Below, one piece after another: positions 31,699-40,622 of a stretch of 40,622 nt of DNA (positions within the stretch are counted from its first letter, which is position 1; the number at the start of each line of letters is the position of its first letter). The stretch is from Parabacteroides sp. (lineage in GTDB: Bacteria; Bacteroidota; Bacteroidia; Bacteroidales; Tannerellaceae), in the NCBI GenBank assembly GCA_028689545.1, contig JAQVCX010000020.1:1-40622 (forward strand), read 5' to 3'. Under the pieces are notes generated by a model. It did no database searches. It saw only the letters and a program-made list of their open reading frames with translations, and was not told the origin of the DNA. Position numbers and translations under genes: made by a program.

Positions 31699-31857
31699 AT
31701 TTTCCGGTATGTAATATCCGGTCATGCGGATCGCTTTATTTATATGGGAGATCGTTGGACTCCGGAGAACGCTATAGACGGACGTTATATCTGGCTTCCT
31801 ATCCGGTTCGAGGGGGAGCAACCCGTGATCGAGTGGCAAGCTGAGTGGAGTTATTAA
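31699..31857 (+). pseudogene. C-terminal remnant of a GH43-type glycoside hydrolase
   Basis: A short open stretch without a start codon of its own ends in TAA at 31857. It reads HADRFIYMGDRWTPENAIDG followed by RYIWLPIRFEGEQPVIEWQA. The YMGDRW...WLPI pattern is the C-terminal end of GH43-related glycoside hydrolases of Bacteroidetes (galactan-type subfamilies). The upstream frame is blocked by a stop at 31696 and no catalytic region is present. Base composition is that of the backbone, not of the AT-rich island immediately before it, so this marks the right edge of the island. Confidence 0.75.
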
Positions 31858-31877
31858 ATTCTCTTATCGCTTTTTTG

Positions 31878-31920
31878 CGAATGTATGTGATGTAGATCTG
31901 CGGATTATCACGTACATTCG
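31878..31920. terminator. hairpin between the GH43 remnant and lptB
   Basis: CGAATGTATGTGAT (31878-31891) and ATCACGTACATTCG (31907-31920) form a 14-bp stem with one G-U pair and a 15-nt loop. It probably was the terminator of the lost GH43 gene; no strong U-tract follows. It lies 21 bp upstream of the lptB ATG. Confidence 0.55.
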
Positions 31921-31941
31921 CGTTAAATTTTGAAGAAGCTT

Positions 31942-32694
31942 ATGTCAGACGAACAACGAATGGTGCTCCGCACGGAGGACTTGGTAAAGAAATATAGGAC
32001 TCGTACGGTCGTGAATCACGTATCGATTAACGTGAAACAAGGTGAGATCGTTGGTTTGCTTGGTCCGAACGGAGCGGGAAAGACGACTACCTTTTATATG
32101 ACTGTAGGTTTGGTCACCCCTAACGAGGGTAAGATCTTCTTGAATGACATGGAGATTACGAAATTCCCGGTTTATAAGCGGGCTCGCAACGGTATTGGCT
32201 ATCTGGCGCAAGAGGCTTCGATTTTCCGGAAAATGACGGTGGAAGATAATATCCGCTCGGTCTTGGAGATGACGGGACGTAGCGTTGAGTACCAAAAAGA
32301 GCAACTGGAAAGCTTGATTTCTGAGTTCGGTTTGAATAAGGTTCGTAAAAATTTGGGAGACCAGCTTTCGGGTGGAGAGCGTCGTCGTGCGGAAATCGCC
32401 CGCTGTCTGGCAATCGATCCGAAGTTTATTATGCTAGACGAGCCTTTCGCCGGTGTAGACCCGATCGCCGTACAAGATATCCAGACGATCGTGGCTCGCT
32501 TGAAACATAAGAATATTGGTATCTTGATTACTGACCACAATGTGTACGAGACATTGAGTATTTGTGACCGGGCGTATCTTCTGTTCGAGGGAAAAGTCCT
32601 TTTCCAAGGAACCGCCGAGCAGCTTGCCGAGAACGAGATCGTGCGCGAGAAATACTTAGGAAAAGACTTCGTGTTGCGTAAGAAAGACTTATAG
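31942..32694 (+). CDS. lptB: LPS export ABC transporter ATPase LptB
   Basis: 250 residues from the ATG at 31942 ([18 protein letters not shown]). Walker [11 protein letters not shown]-loop [19 protein letters not shown] (the LptB-like sequence), signature [15 protein letters not shown], Walker [13 protein letters not shown] and switch [10 protein letters not shown]. LptB with LptFG extracts LPS from the inner membrane. Its 3' end overlaps the convergent CPBP protease gene by 6 bp. Confidence 0.94.
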   Translation: MSDEQRMVLRTEDLVKKYRTRTVVNHVSINVKQGEIVGLLGPNGAGKTTTFYMTVGLVTPNEGKIFLNDMEITKFPVYKRARNGIGYLAQEASIFRKMTVEDNIRSVLEMTGRSVEYQKEQLESLISEFGLNKVRKNLGDQLSGGERRRAEIARCLAIDPKFIMLDEPFAGVDPIAVQDIQTIVARLKHKNIGILITDHNVYETLSICDRAYLLFEGKVLFQGTAEQLAENEIVREKYLGKDFVLRKKDL

Positions 32695-33576
32695 TAGCCG
32701 TTTCAATCGTCTGTTTACCAGAGTGAACAGTAGGAAAGATAAGGCGGCGATAAGACAAAAGTCCAATAGATGCTCGGCGGGAATATCGCCCGTGATGAAC
32801 TCGTTGTCCTTGAGGCGACTATCCGACATCCCTATTACAGCGAAAGCATTATTGACAAAATGGGCGAACACCGGTATCCAGATGCTCTTACTCCAATAGA
32901 GCAGGTAGCCGAAATAGGCTCCGAGTATCATCCGGGGCAAGAATCCGTAAAATTGTAAATGGAAAGCACTAAATAGTATGGCGGCAACCCATATGATCGT
33001 ATGAGGGTTGGAGGTCCATTTACTGATCACTCGTTGCAAGGCCCCTCTGAACAGGAACTCCTCGGTTATTCCGGCTACGACGGCGATAACGATAAGGTTG
33101 GACAGGATTACCCAGACGTTATCGCTGGATAACAGGATCGTCGTCAGTTGCTCAGCGAGGCTTTCTTGTGTCCGCATCCATTCCTCGATAGGAGCCATAA
33201 ATACGGGTAACTCCATCTGCTTGTTGAGCAATCCCAGCAAATTGATAACCGGAGAAAATAAGAACATGCAAACTAAGGTGAGAAGCCATATCCTGCCGTC
33301 CTTGATATTCTTGATCGATAAATAATGGCAGAGATTGTCACTACACGTCCAAGCCATGGCGATAGAAGGTAGCAAAAAGGTACAAATCGCCGAGATGAAC
33401 TGAACGAGCCTCATTAAGTTGGCGTCTTGGGTTATATCAGCCTGTAAACCGTGGGTCGCTAGTAATAAGCCCGTGGATATAATAGATGATAAAACAGCTC
33501 CAGCCAATAAAAATAGCAAGAGGATCAAAAGTTGGATTATCGCCGGATGGGTAGCATATATTCCTTTTATTCTCAT
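32689..33576 (-). CDS. CPBP-family intramembrane metalloprotease
   Basis: 295 residues with about eight membrane spans. The CPBP (Abi/CAAX protease-like) motifs are [12 protein letters not shown] (Glu-Glu...Arg), [20 protein letters not shown] and FAHFVNNAF. The family contains intramembrane proteases related to Rce1; physiological substrates in Bacteroidetes are unknown. It is divergent from tig with abutting promoters and convergent, with a 6-bp overlap, to lptB. Confidence 0.88.
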   Translation of the reverse strand: MRIKGIYATHPAIIQLLILLLFLLAGAVLSSIISTGLLLATHGLQADITQDANLMRLVQFISAICTFLLPSIAMAWTCSDNLCHYLSIKNIKDGRIWLLTLVCMFLFSPVINLLGLLNKQMELPVFMAPIEEWMRTQESLAEQLTTILLSSDNVWVILSNLIVIAVVAGITEEFLFRGALQRVISKWTSNPHTIIWVAAILFSAFHLQFYGFLPRMILGAYFGYLLYWSKSIWIPVFAHFVNNAFAVIGMSDSRLKDNEFITGDIPAEHLLDFCLIAALSFLLFTLVNRRLKRLL

Positions 33577-33608
33577 AATGATTCATTCAAAGGGTAAATA
33601 ATTGCCGC

Positions 33609-33642
33609 CAAATATAAACAAAAGAATAAAAACAGATCAAAA
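33609..33642 (-). promoter_or_regulatory. promoter of the CPBP protease gene
   Basis: Minus strand TTTTG (33642-33638), 21-nt spacer and TATATTTG (33616-33609). It gives a leader of about 25-30 nt before the ATG at 33576. Confidence 0.7.
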
Positions 33643-33674
33643 TTTGCGCGATTAAAAGAATAAGTCTAATTTTG
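33643..33674 (+). promoter_or_regulatory. tig promoter
   Basis: TTTG (33643-33646), 20-nt spacer and TAATTTTG (33667-33674) match both Bacteroidetes elements. Transcription would start near 33681, about 40 nt before the tig ATG at 33720. The -33 directly abuts that of the divergent CPBP promoter. Confidence 0.78.
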
Positions 33675-33719
33675 CGAACTAAAATTCGATACGACTATTA
33701 ATTAAATAAATCATTCAGA

Positions 33720-35072
33720 ATGAACGTTTCGCTTAAAAACAATGATGCCCTAAGCGGTATCGTGAAATTAGAAATAGTGAAAGCTGACTATGCTGATCAG
33801 GTAGACAAGAGCCTGCGTAGCCTTCGTCAGAAAGCCAATGTACCGGGTTTCCGTAAGGGTATGGTTCCTATGGGCATGGTTAAAAAAATGTACGGAAAGC
33901 ACGTGCTGGTAGAGGAGATAAACAAATTAGTTTCTGAAAATCTGTTCAAGTATATCCGCGAGAACGATTTGCATATCTTAGGCGAGCCGATGCCTAACGA
34001 GACAGAGCAAAAACCGTTGGATTTCGATAAGGAAGAGGACTTCGAATTCTGTTTTGACGTGGCTTTGGCTCCGGAGATCAATATCGAGTTGAGCAAGAAC
34101 GATAAACTTCCGTTCTATCAAGTCGCTATCGATGAGGAAATGCTAAATAACCAAGTAAGCGCTTATCGCTCAAACTTCGGTTCTTATGACAAGGCTGATG
34201 AGGTTGAGGAAAAAGATATGGTAAAAGGTACGGTAGCCGAGCTTGAGAACGGTGCTCCGAAAGAAGGCGGTATCGTTGTTGAGGACGCTGTCTTGATGCC
34301 TATGTATGTCAAGGATGAGGAAGAAAAAGCTAAATTTATCGGTGCTAAAGTAAATACCGTAGTGGTATTCAACCCGAATAAGGCTTACGAGGGTGCTGAG
34401 GCTGAGATCGCTTCTTTCTTGAAGATTGATAAGGAGAAAGTGGCTGAGACTACAGGCGACTTTAGCTTTGAGATTAAGGAGATCACCCGCCATAAAGACG
34501 CTGAGATGAACCAGGAGTTGTTCGACAAGGTATTTGGCGAGAACGTGGTTACCAGCGAGGAAGAATTCAAGAACAAGATCAAGGAAGCTTTGGCTGAGCA
34601 ATTCGCTCCTCAGAGTGACTTCAAGTTCTTGACGGATACACGTGATATGTTGGTCGAGAGAGCTGGCGAGTTGAATTTCGCTGACGATTTATTGAAACGC
34701 TGGTTGCTTGCCGCTAACGAGAAGAACACGAAAGAGAAGATCGACGAGGACTTCCCTCAGATCCTTCAGGATTTGAAATATCAGTTGATCAAGGAGAACT
34801 TGGTTAAGAAGAACGGCTTGAAGGTTGAGGACGCTGATGTCGAGAACTTCGCTAAACGTGTAGCAAAGGCTCAGTTCGCTCAATACGGCATGTTGTCTGT
34901 ACCTGAGGATGTACTTGACAACTACGCTAAAGACATGTTGAAAAATAAGCAAACACTTCAGAACGTCATCGACCGTGCGGTTGAGGAAAAATTGGCTGCT
35001 TGGTTAAAAGAGCAGGTAGAACTTGATGTTAAGGAGGTAACCGCTGACGAATTCAACAAACTTTTTGAATAA
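33720..35072 (+). CDS. tig: trigger factor
   Basis: 450 residues. The N-terminal ribosome-binding signature is present (VPGFRKGMVPMGMVKKMYG), followed by a divergent FKBP-like region (about 150-250) and a long charged helical C-terminal chaperone domain. It binds nascent chains at the ribosome exit. It precedes clpP and clpX, as in many bacteria, but an independent clpP promoter separates them. Confidence 0.92.
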   Translation: MNVSLKNNDALSGIVKLEIVKADYADQVDKSLRSLRQKANVPGFRKGMVPMGMVKKMYGKHVLVEEINKLVSENLFKYIRENDLHILGEPMPNETEQKPLDFDKEEDFEFCFDVALAPEINIELSKNDKLPFYQVAIDEEMLNNQVSAYRSNFGSYDKADEVEEKDMVKGTVAELENGAPKEGGIVVEDAVLMPMYVKDEEEKAKFIGAKVNTVVVFNPNKAYEGAEAEIASFLKIDKEKVAETTGDFSFEIKEITRHKDAEMNQELFDKVFGENVVTSEEEFKNKIKEALAEQFAPQSDFKFLTDTRDMLVERAGELNFADDLLKRWLLAANEKNTKEKIDEDFPQILQDLKYQLIKENLVKKNGLKVEDADVENFAKRVAKAQFAQYGMLSVPEDVLDNYAKDMLKNKQTLQNVIDRAVEEKLAAWLKEQVELDVKEVTADEFNKLFE

Positions 35073-35088
35073 GAAGATCTTTATTTAG

Positions 35089-35100
35089 CCTCTTAAGAGG
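35089..35100. repeat. 12-bp palindrome after tig
   Basis: CCTCTTAAGAGG is a perfect loop-less palindrome 16 bp after the tig stop. It may be a protein-binding site or part of a weak terminator. Confidence 0.5.
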
Positions 35101-35113
35101 TTGTCTTACATCA

Positions 35114-35227
35114 AAAAAGGGATTTCTCTCTAAAAATATCTTAGCGGATAGCAAAATAAATTGTTTCTTTCAGAAATTTATTTATAACTTTGTTTTTCCG
35201 TTAAGTCACAGAGGGAAATCCCTTTTT
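35114..35227. repeat. inverted repeat flanking the clpP promoter
   Basis: AAAAAGGGATTTCTCTCT (35114-35131) pairs with AGAGGGAAATCCCTTTTT (35210-35227) at 17 of 18 positions. The 78-bp loop contains the clpP promoter. The right arm is at the beginning of the clpP transcript, the left arm belongs to tig readthrough RNA; only readthrough RNA can form the stem, which ends in TTTTT and could stop tig transcription. Confidence 0.7.
35161..35192 (+). promoter_or_regulatory. clpP promoter
   Basis: TTG (35161-35163), a 21-nt spacer and TAACTTTG (35185-35192). Transcription would start near 35198, giving a leader of about 60 nt before the clpP ATG at 35261. Confidence 0.65.
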
Positions 35228-35260
35228 ACGTCTTCTCGGTAAATAAAAGATAGGAGAAAT

Positions 35261-35923
35261 ATGGAAGATTTTAGAAAGTATGCTACAAAGCATTTGGGTA
35301 TGAATGGTACGGCTCTGGATAGTTATATGAATATATCCAGTAGCTATATCTCCCCGACAATTATAGAGGAGCGACAGCTAAATGTCGCTCAAATGGACGT
35401 GTTCTCTCGGTTGATGATGGATCGTATTATTTTCTTGGGCACGCAAGTGGATGATTATACCGCTAACGTGATTCAGGCACAGTTGTTGTATCTGGACTCA
35501 AGTGATCCAGGAAAGGACATTTCTATTTATATCAACTCGCCGGGTGGCTCTGTTTACGCGGGCTACGGCATTTACGACACGATGCAGTTTATTACCAGCG
35601 ACGTATCTACGATTTGTACGGGTATGGCAGCCTCTATGGCATCTGTCTTATTGGTCGCTGGGACAAAAGGAAAACGTTTTGGCTTGAAGCACTCCCGTGT
35701 AATGATCCATCAACCGCTTGGTGGCGTACAAGGACAGGCTTCAGACATCGAGATTACCGCTCGCGAGATCTTGAAGGTTAAGAAAGAATTATACACCATT
35801 ATCTCGGATCATTCCGGTAGACCTTACGAGGATATCGAGCGTGATGGCGACCGTGATTTCTGGATGACCGCCGAAGAAGCGAAAAAGTATGGCATGATCG
35901 ATGAGGTTTTAACACGTAAATAA
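35261..35923 (+). CDS. clpP: ClpP protease subunit
   Basis: 220 residues. The catalytic Ser lies in [11 protein letters not shown] (about 125), the His in [10 protein letters not shown] (about 150), and the Asp follows further on. [20 protein letters not shown] is the typical substrate-binding strand. ClpP forms the double-heptamer protease chamber fed by ClpX. clpX follows after 20 bp in the same operon. Confidence 0.96.
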   Translation: MEDFRKYATKHLGMNGTALDSYMNISSSYISPTIIEERQLNVAQMDVFSRLMMDRIIFLGTQVDDYTANVIQAQLLYLDSSDPGKDISIYINSPGGSVYAGYGIYDTMQFITSDVSTICTGMAASMASVLLVAGTKGKRFGLKHSRVMIHQPLGGVQGQASDIEITAREILKVKKELYTIISDHSGRPYEDIERDGDRDFWMTAEEAKKYGMIDEVLTRK

Positions 35924-35943
35924 CAAAACAACAATAAGAGACT

Positions 35944-37176
35944 ATGGCCAAAACAACAGGCGATACATGTACGTTTTGCGGCAGGAGTAGCCGTGATGTT
36001 AATATGCTTATCAATGGAACTACAGGTTGTATTTGCGATGATTGTGTCCGGCAGGCATATGATATCGTAAATGAACAGATGGGGTCTAAAAAAACTTCTT
36101 TCAGCTTGAAGCAGAAAGATCTGCCGAAACCGGAGGATATCAAGACTTTCTTGGATCAGTACGTGATCGGGCAGGATGACGCGAAGCGTTACTTGGCGGT
36201 ATCGGTGTACAACCATTACAAGCGTTTGCTTCAAAAAGTTACCGCCGACGATGTGGAGATAGAGAAATCTAATATTATCATGGTGGGTGCTACTGGTACG
36301 GGCAAGACTTTGCTGGCTCGTACGATCGCTAAGTTATTACATGTCCCGTTCGCTATCGTGGACGCTACGGTGCTTACCGAGGCCGGTTACGTGGGCGAGG
36401 ATATCGAGAGTATCTTGACCCGGCTATTGCAAGCGGCGGATTATGATGTGGAGGCGGCCCAACGGGGGATCGTCTTCATCGATGAGATCGATAAGATCGC
36501 ACGTAAGAGCGATAATCCGTCTATCACTCGGGATGTCAGCGGTGAGGGTGTACAGCAAGGTTTGTTGAAACTTTTGGAAGGATCGATCGTGAATGTGCCT
36601 CCTCAGGGTGGACGTAAGCATCCGGATCAAAAGATGATCCCGGTGGATACGAAGAATATCTTGTTCGTTTGTGGTGGCGCTTTCGATGGAATCGAGAAGA
36701 AGATCGCTCAACGCTTAAATACCCGTGTGGTCGGTTATTCGGCTAGTTTGGATACGGCTGCCGTAGACCGGGATAATTTACTGAAGTACATCACCCCGAC
36801 CGATTTGAAATCGTTCGGCTTGATTCCTGAGATTATCGGTCGTTTGCCTATCCTCACGTATTTGAAGCCGCTCGATCGTAATACGCTCCGTAACATCTTG
36901 ACTGAGCCGAAGAACTCCATTATCAAGCAATATGTCAAATTGTTCGAGATGGATGGTATTCAGTTGGCGTTCGATGAGGATGTGTATGAGTTTATCGTGG
37001 ATAAGGCGCTTGAGTTTAAGCTGGGCGCTCGTGGGTTACGTTCAATCGTAGAGGCCGTGATGATGGACGCTATGTACAGTATGCCATCTCAAAAAGTAAA
37101 GGAACTCCATGTAACGTTGGAGTATGCGAAAGAGAAATTTGAAAAATCGGACGTGAACCGTTTACAGGTCGCGTAA
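35944..37176 (+). CDS. clpX: ClpX ATPase subunit
   Basis: 410 residues. The N-terminal zinc-binding domain has CTFCGRS and CICDDC (four Cys). The AAA+ module has Walker [12 protein letters not shown], Walker [11 protein letters not shown], and the [19 protein letters not shown] segment. The ClpP-binding loop normally holds an IGF/LGF tripeptide; [12 protein letters not shown] is the sensor-2 region. It unfolds tagged proteins and passes them to ClpP. Confidence 0.96.
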   Translation: MAKTTGDTCTFCGRSSRDVNMLINGTTGCICDDCVRQAYDIVNEQMGSKKTSFSLKQKDLPKPEDIKTFLDQYVIGQDDAKRYLAVSVYNHYKRLLQKVTADDVEIEKSNIIMVGATGTGKTLLARTIAKLLHVPFAIVDATVLTEAGYVGEDIESILTRLLQAADYDVEAAQRGIVFIDEIDKIARKSDNPSITRDVSGEGVQQGLLKLLEGSIVNVPPQGGRKHPDQKMIPVDTKNILFVCGGAFDGIEKKIAQRLNTRVVGYSASLDTAAVDRDNLLKYITPTDLKSFGLIPEIIGRLPILTYLKPLDRNTLRNILTEPKNSIIKQYVKLFEMDGIQLAFDEDVYEFIVDKALEFKLGARGLRSIVEAVMMDAMYSMPSQKVKELHVTLEYAKEKFEKSDVNRLQVA

Positions 37177-37208
37177 ACGTAGGCGGTTTACTATAAATAA
37201 TACGAAGT

Positions 37209-39389
37209 ATGGCAAAGAAGGATTATTTAACAGAAGAGCTAAATCGGCACTTTGGCTTCGGTACCTTTAAAGGGAACCAGAAGGCTATTATCGAGAACGT
37301 GCTAGCCGGGAAGGATACTTTTGTATTAATGCCGACGGGGGGAGGTAAATCTCTTTGTTATCAATTACCATCCATACTAATGGAAGGAACCGCAATCGTG
37401 ATATCTCCGTTGATCGCTTTGATGAAGAATCAGGTGGACGCGATGCGGAATTTCAGTGAGGAAGATGGGGTTGCCCATTTTATCAATTCCTCTTTGAATA
37501 AGTCGGCTATCGACCAGGTGAAATCGGATATATTATCGGGACGTACCAAGCTACTGTATGTGGCTCCGGAGTCCTTGACCAAGGAAGAGAACGTGGAGTT
37601 TCTGCGGCAGGTAAAGATCTCTTTCTATGCGGTGGACGAGGCGCATTGTATCTCGGAGTGGGGACATGATTTTCGTCCGGAATATCGAAGAATCCGTCCG
37701 ATTATCAATGAGATCGGTAAACGTCCGTTAATAGCTCTGACCGCTACCGCTACGCCTAAAGTGCAGCACGATATTCAGAAGAATCTGGGTATGATAGACG
37801 CTACAGTTTTTAAATCATCCTTCAACCGCCCTAATTTGTATTATGAGGTTCGTCCGAAAGGAACGAATATAGACCGCGAGATCATTAAATATATTAAAGC
37901 CAACGAGGGTAAATCGGGTATTGTATATTGTCTGAGCCGTAAAAAGGTGGAGGAGTTTGCTAGTATATTGAAAACTAATGGAATAAAGGCGTTGCCTTAC
38001 CATGCGGGAATGGATTCGCAAGTACGTTCCAATAATCAGGATGCTTTCCTGATGGAACAAGCGGATGTGATCGTGGCTACGATCGCTTTCGGTATGGGTA
38101 TCGATAAGCCGGATGTCCGTTATGTGATTCATTACGATATCCCGAAGAGCCTAGAAGGTTATTACCAGGAAACCGGTCGTGCCGGTCGGGATGGCGGAGA
38201 AGGCCAATGCATCGCTTTCTATGCTTATAAGGACTTGCAAAAATTGGAGAAATTCATGCAAGGAAAGCCCGTGGCCGAACAGGAAATCGGCAAACAGTTG
38301 CTTCTAGAGACTGCGGCCTATGCCGAGACTTCCGTCTGCCGGAGAAAAGTGCTATTGCATTATTTCGGTGAGGAATACCTGGAAGAGAATTGTGGTAATT
38401 GTGATAATTGTTTGAACCCAAAGAAGCAGGTGGAAGCGAAGGAATTGTTAAGTGCGGTACTGGAGGTTATCAGTACGTTGAAAGAAAAGTTCAAGGTGGA
38501 TTATATCGTAAATATTTTGGTAGGTAACGAAACCTCCGAAATTCAAAATTACAAGCACAATGAATTAGAGGTCTTTGGTTCTGGACAGGACGAGGAAGAT
38601 AAAACTTGGAACGCCGTTATTCGTCAAGCTTTGATCGCTGGTTATTTAGCGAAGGATATTGAGAATTATGGTTTGCTGAAAATCACGGAAAAAGGTAGGG
38701 CGTTCATGAAGAAGCCGGTGTCGTTCAAGATTACCGAGGATAATGAATTCGAGGAAGAGGAAGAGGAAGTGCTGGTTCGTGGTGGCGCCTCTTGCGCGGT
38801 AGACCCGGTTCTTTACTCCATGATGAAGGATTTGCGTAAGAAATTATCCAAGCGGTTGGAAGTTCCGCCTTTCGTGATTTTCCAAGATCCCTCTTTGGAG
38901 GCTATGGCTACTACGTATCCGATCACGTTGGACGAGTTGCAGAATATCCCGGGAGTGGGTGCTGGTAAGGCGAAACGTTATGGCAAGGAGTTCATTGAGC
39001 TGATCAAGAAACATGTAGAGGAGAACGAGATCGAGCGTCCGGAGGATTTACGCGTGCGTACGGTCGCTAATAAGTCTAAGTTGAAGGTCTCTATCATTCA
39101 GCGGATCGACCGTAAGGTGGCGCTGGACGAGATCGCGTTGACAAACGGGCTTGAGTTCACCGAGCTTTTGGATGAGATCGAGGCGATCGTATATTCGGGT
39201 ACACGTATCAATATCGATTATTTCTTGAACGATGTAATGGATGAGGACCATATCGAGGATATTTACGAGTATTTCAAGGATTCGGAGACCGACGGCTTGG
39301 ACGATGCCATCGAGGAATTGGGTGGTGACTATACGGAAGAGGAGATTCGCTTGGTCCGTATCAAGTTCTTGTCTGAAATGGCAAACTAA
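37209..39389 (+). CDS. recQ: RecQ ATP-dependent DNA helicase
   Basis: 726 residues. Walker A MPTGGGKSLCYQLP, motif II DEAHCISEWGHDF, TATATPKVQHD, and motif VI GRAGRDG place it in RecQ. The RQC zinc site is CRRKVLL...CGNCDNC (about 375-398). A HRDC domain follows (LEVPPFVIFQDPSLEAM, about 555-630), with a further acidic C-terminal extension. It unwinds DNA during recombination repair. It lies 32 bp after clpX and is probably cotranscribed with clpPX. Confidence 0.95.
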   Translation: MAKKDYLTEELNRHFGFGTFKGNQKAIIENVLAGKDTFVLMPTGGGKSLCYQLPSILMEGTAIVISPLIALMKNQVDAMRNFSEEDGVAHFINSSLNKSAIDQVKSDILSGRTKLLYVAPESLTKEENVEFLRQVKISFYAVDEAHCISEWGHDFRPEYRRIRPIINEIGKRPLIALTATATPKVQHDIQKNLGMIDATVFKSSFNRPNLYYEVRPKGTNIDREIIKYIKANEGKSGIVYCLSRKKVEEFASILKTNGIKALPYHAGMDSQVRSNNQDAFLMEQADVIVATIAFGMGIDKPDVRYVIHYDIPKSLEGYYQETGRAGRDGGEGQCIAFYAYKDLQKLEKFMQGKPVAEQEIGKQLLLETAAYAETSVCRRKVLLHYFGEEYLEENCGNCDNCLNPKKQVEAKELLSAVLEVISTLKEKFKVDYIVNILVGNETSEIQNYKHNELEVFGSGQDEEDKTWNAVIRQALIAGYLAKDIENYGLLKITEKGRAFMKKPVSFKITEDNEFEEEEEEVLVRGGASCAVDPVLYSMMKDLRKKLSKRLEVPPFVIFQDPSLEAMATTYPITLDELQNIPGVGAGKAKRYGKEFIELIKKHVEENEIERPEDLRVRTVANKSKLKVSIIQRIDRKVALDEIALTNGLEFTELLDEIEAIVYSGTRINIDYFLNDVMDEDHIEDIYEYFKDSETDGLDDAIEELGGDYTEEEIRLVRIKFLSEMAN

Positions 39390-39441
39390 TGGAAAGAGTG
39401 GCCTGGTTTCACTCTGAAAAAACAAATAAAGAAGATGATTG

Positions 39442-39485
39442 TTCCTTCCGAAAGAAATTTATTTTTCATTCGGAAGGAATTTTAC
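39442..39485 (+). terminator. recQ terminator
   Basis: TTCCTTCCGAA (39442-39452) and TTCGGAAGGAA (39469-39479) form a perfect 11-bp stem with a 16-nt loop, followed by TTTTACTTT. It ends the clpP-clpX-recQ unit before guaB. Confidence 0.85.
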
Positions 39486-39519
39486 TTTCTACTGTATCGA
39501 TTTATTGCGTGAGAAGTCG

Positions 39520-39527
39520 TATATTTG
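39520..39527 (+). promoter_or_regulatory. guaB promoter -7 element
   Basis: TATATTTG fits TAnnTTTG, about 30 nt before the guaB ATG at 39557. No clear -33 at the standard spacing. Confidence 0.55.
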
Positions 39528-39544
39528 CGCGCAATAATTTTTAA

Positions 39545-40622
<1,078 letters not shown>

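Overview
The window looks like chromosome of a gut Bacteroidales bacterium, most likely Parabacteroides (close to P. distasonis). This is inferred from gene content (ftsX-DUF3098-uppP-truB-queA-folK, tig-clpP-clpX-recQ, a GH95 fucosidase, an rSAM/lipoprotein pair) and from repeated Bacteroidetes-type promoters (-7 TAnnTTTG, often with TTG/TTTG about 19-21 nt upstream). No rRNA, tRNA, transposase, integrase or CRISPR array was seen. Most genes are housekeeping or carbohydrate-related, in visibly G+C-richer DNA; one stretch of about 5 kb is clearly AT-rich.

Layout. 1-4558 (minus strand): a secreted DUF4091 glycosidase-like protein, then a three-gene operon of two lipoproteins and a radical SAM/SPASM enzyme (the uncharacterised rSAM/lipoprotein system). 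4716-9087 (plus): an MsbA-type ABC exporter and a GH95 alpha-L-fucosidase. 9151-13964 (minus): a phosphate operon, pstC-pstA-pstB-phoU-porin, behind a run of phased Pho-box-like heptamers; PstC carries a PstS-like insert and no pstS is nearby. 14125-16389 (minus): a 34-residue membrane ORF, an acetyl-CoA hydrolase/CoA-transferase and an anchored hypothetical protein. 16648-18021 (plus): miaB. 18022-18848 is a gene-free stretch with terminators, a strict 22-bp-period palindrome array and a TGGTAGAT motif cluster. 18849-23292 (plus): ftsX-DUF3098-uppP-truB-queA-folK and a small basic protein. 23329-24830: metK behind a SAM-II riboswitch. 24993-26512 (minus): mlaE-mlaF.

The AT-rich island at about 26570-31670 is the most interesting part. 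It holds a double-glycine-leader peptide with six cysteines in its core, a leaky-looking terminator, a beta-propeller lipoprotein, a fused C39-like/VKOR/thioredoxin membrane protein, a LanC-like protein without zinc ligands and a DxD glycosyltransferase. Together they suggest a RiPP pathway making a disulfide-bonded and perhaps glycosylated peptide. Immediately after it lies a decayed C-terminal scrap of a GH43-type glycoside hydrolase, as if the island had replaced that gene.

31942-40622: lptB, a CPBP protease, tig, clpP, clpX, recQ and the 5' part of guaB, which runs off the window.
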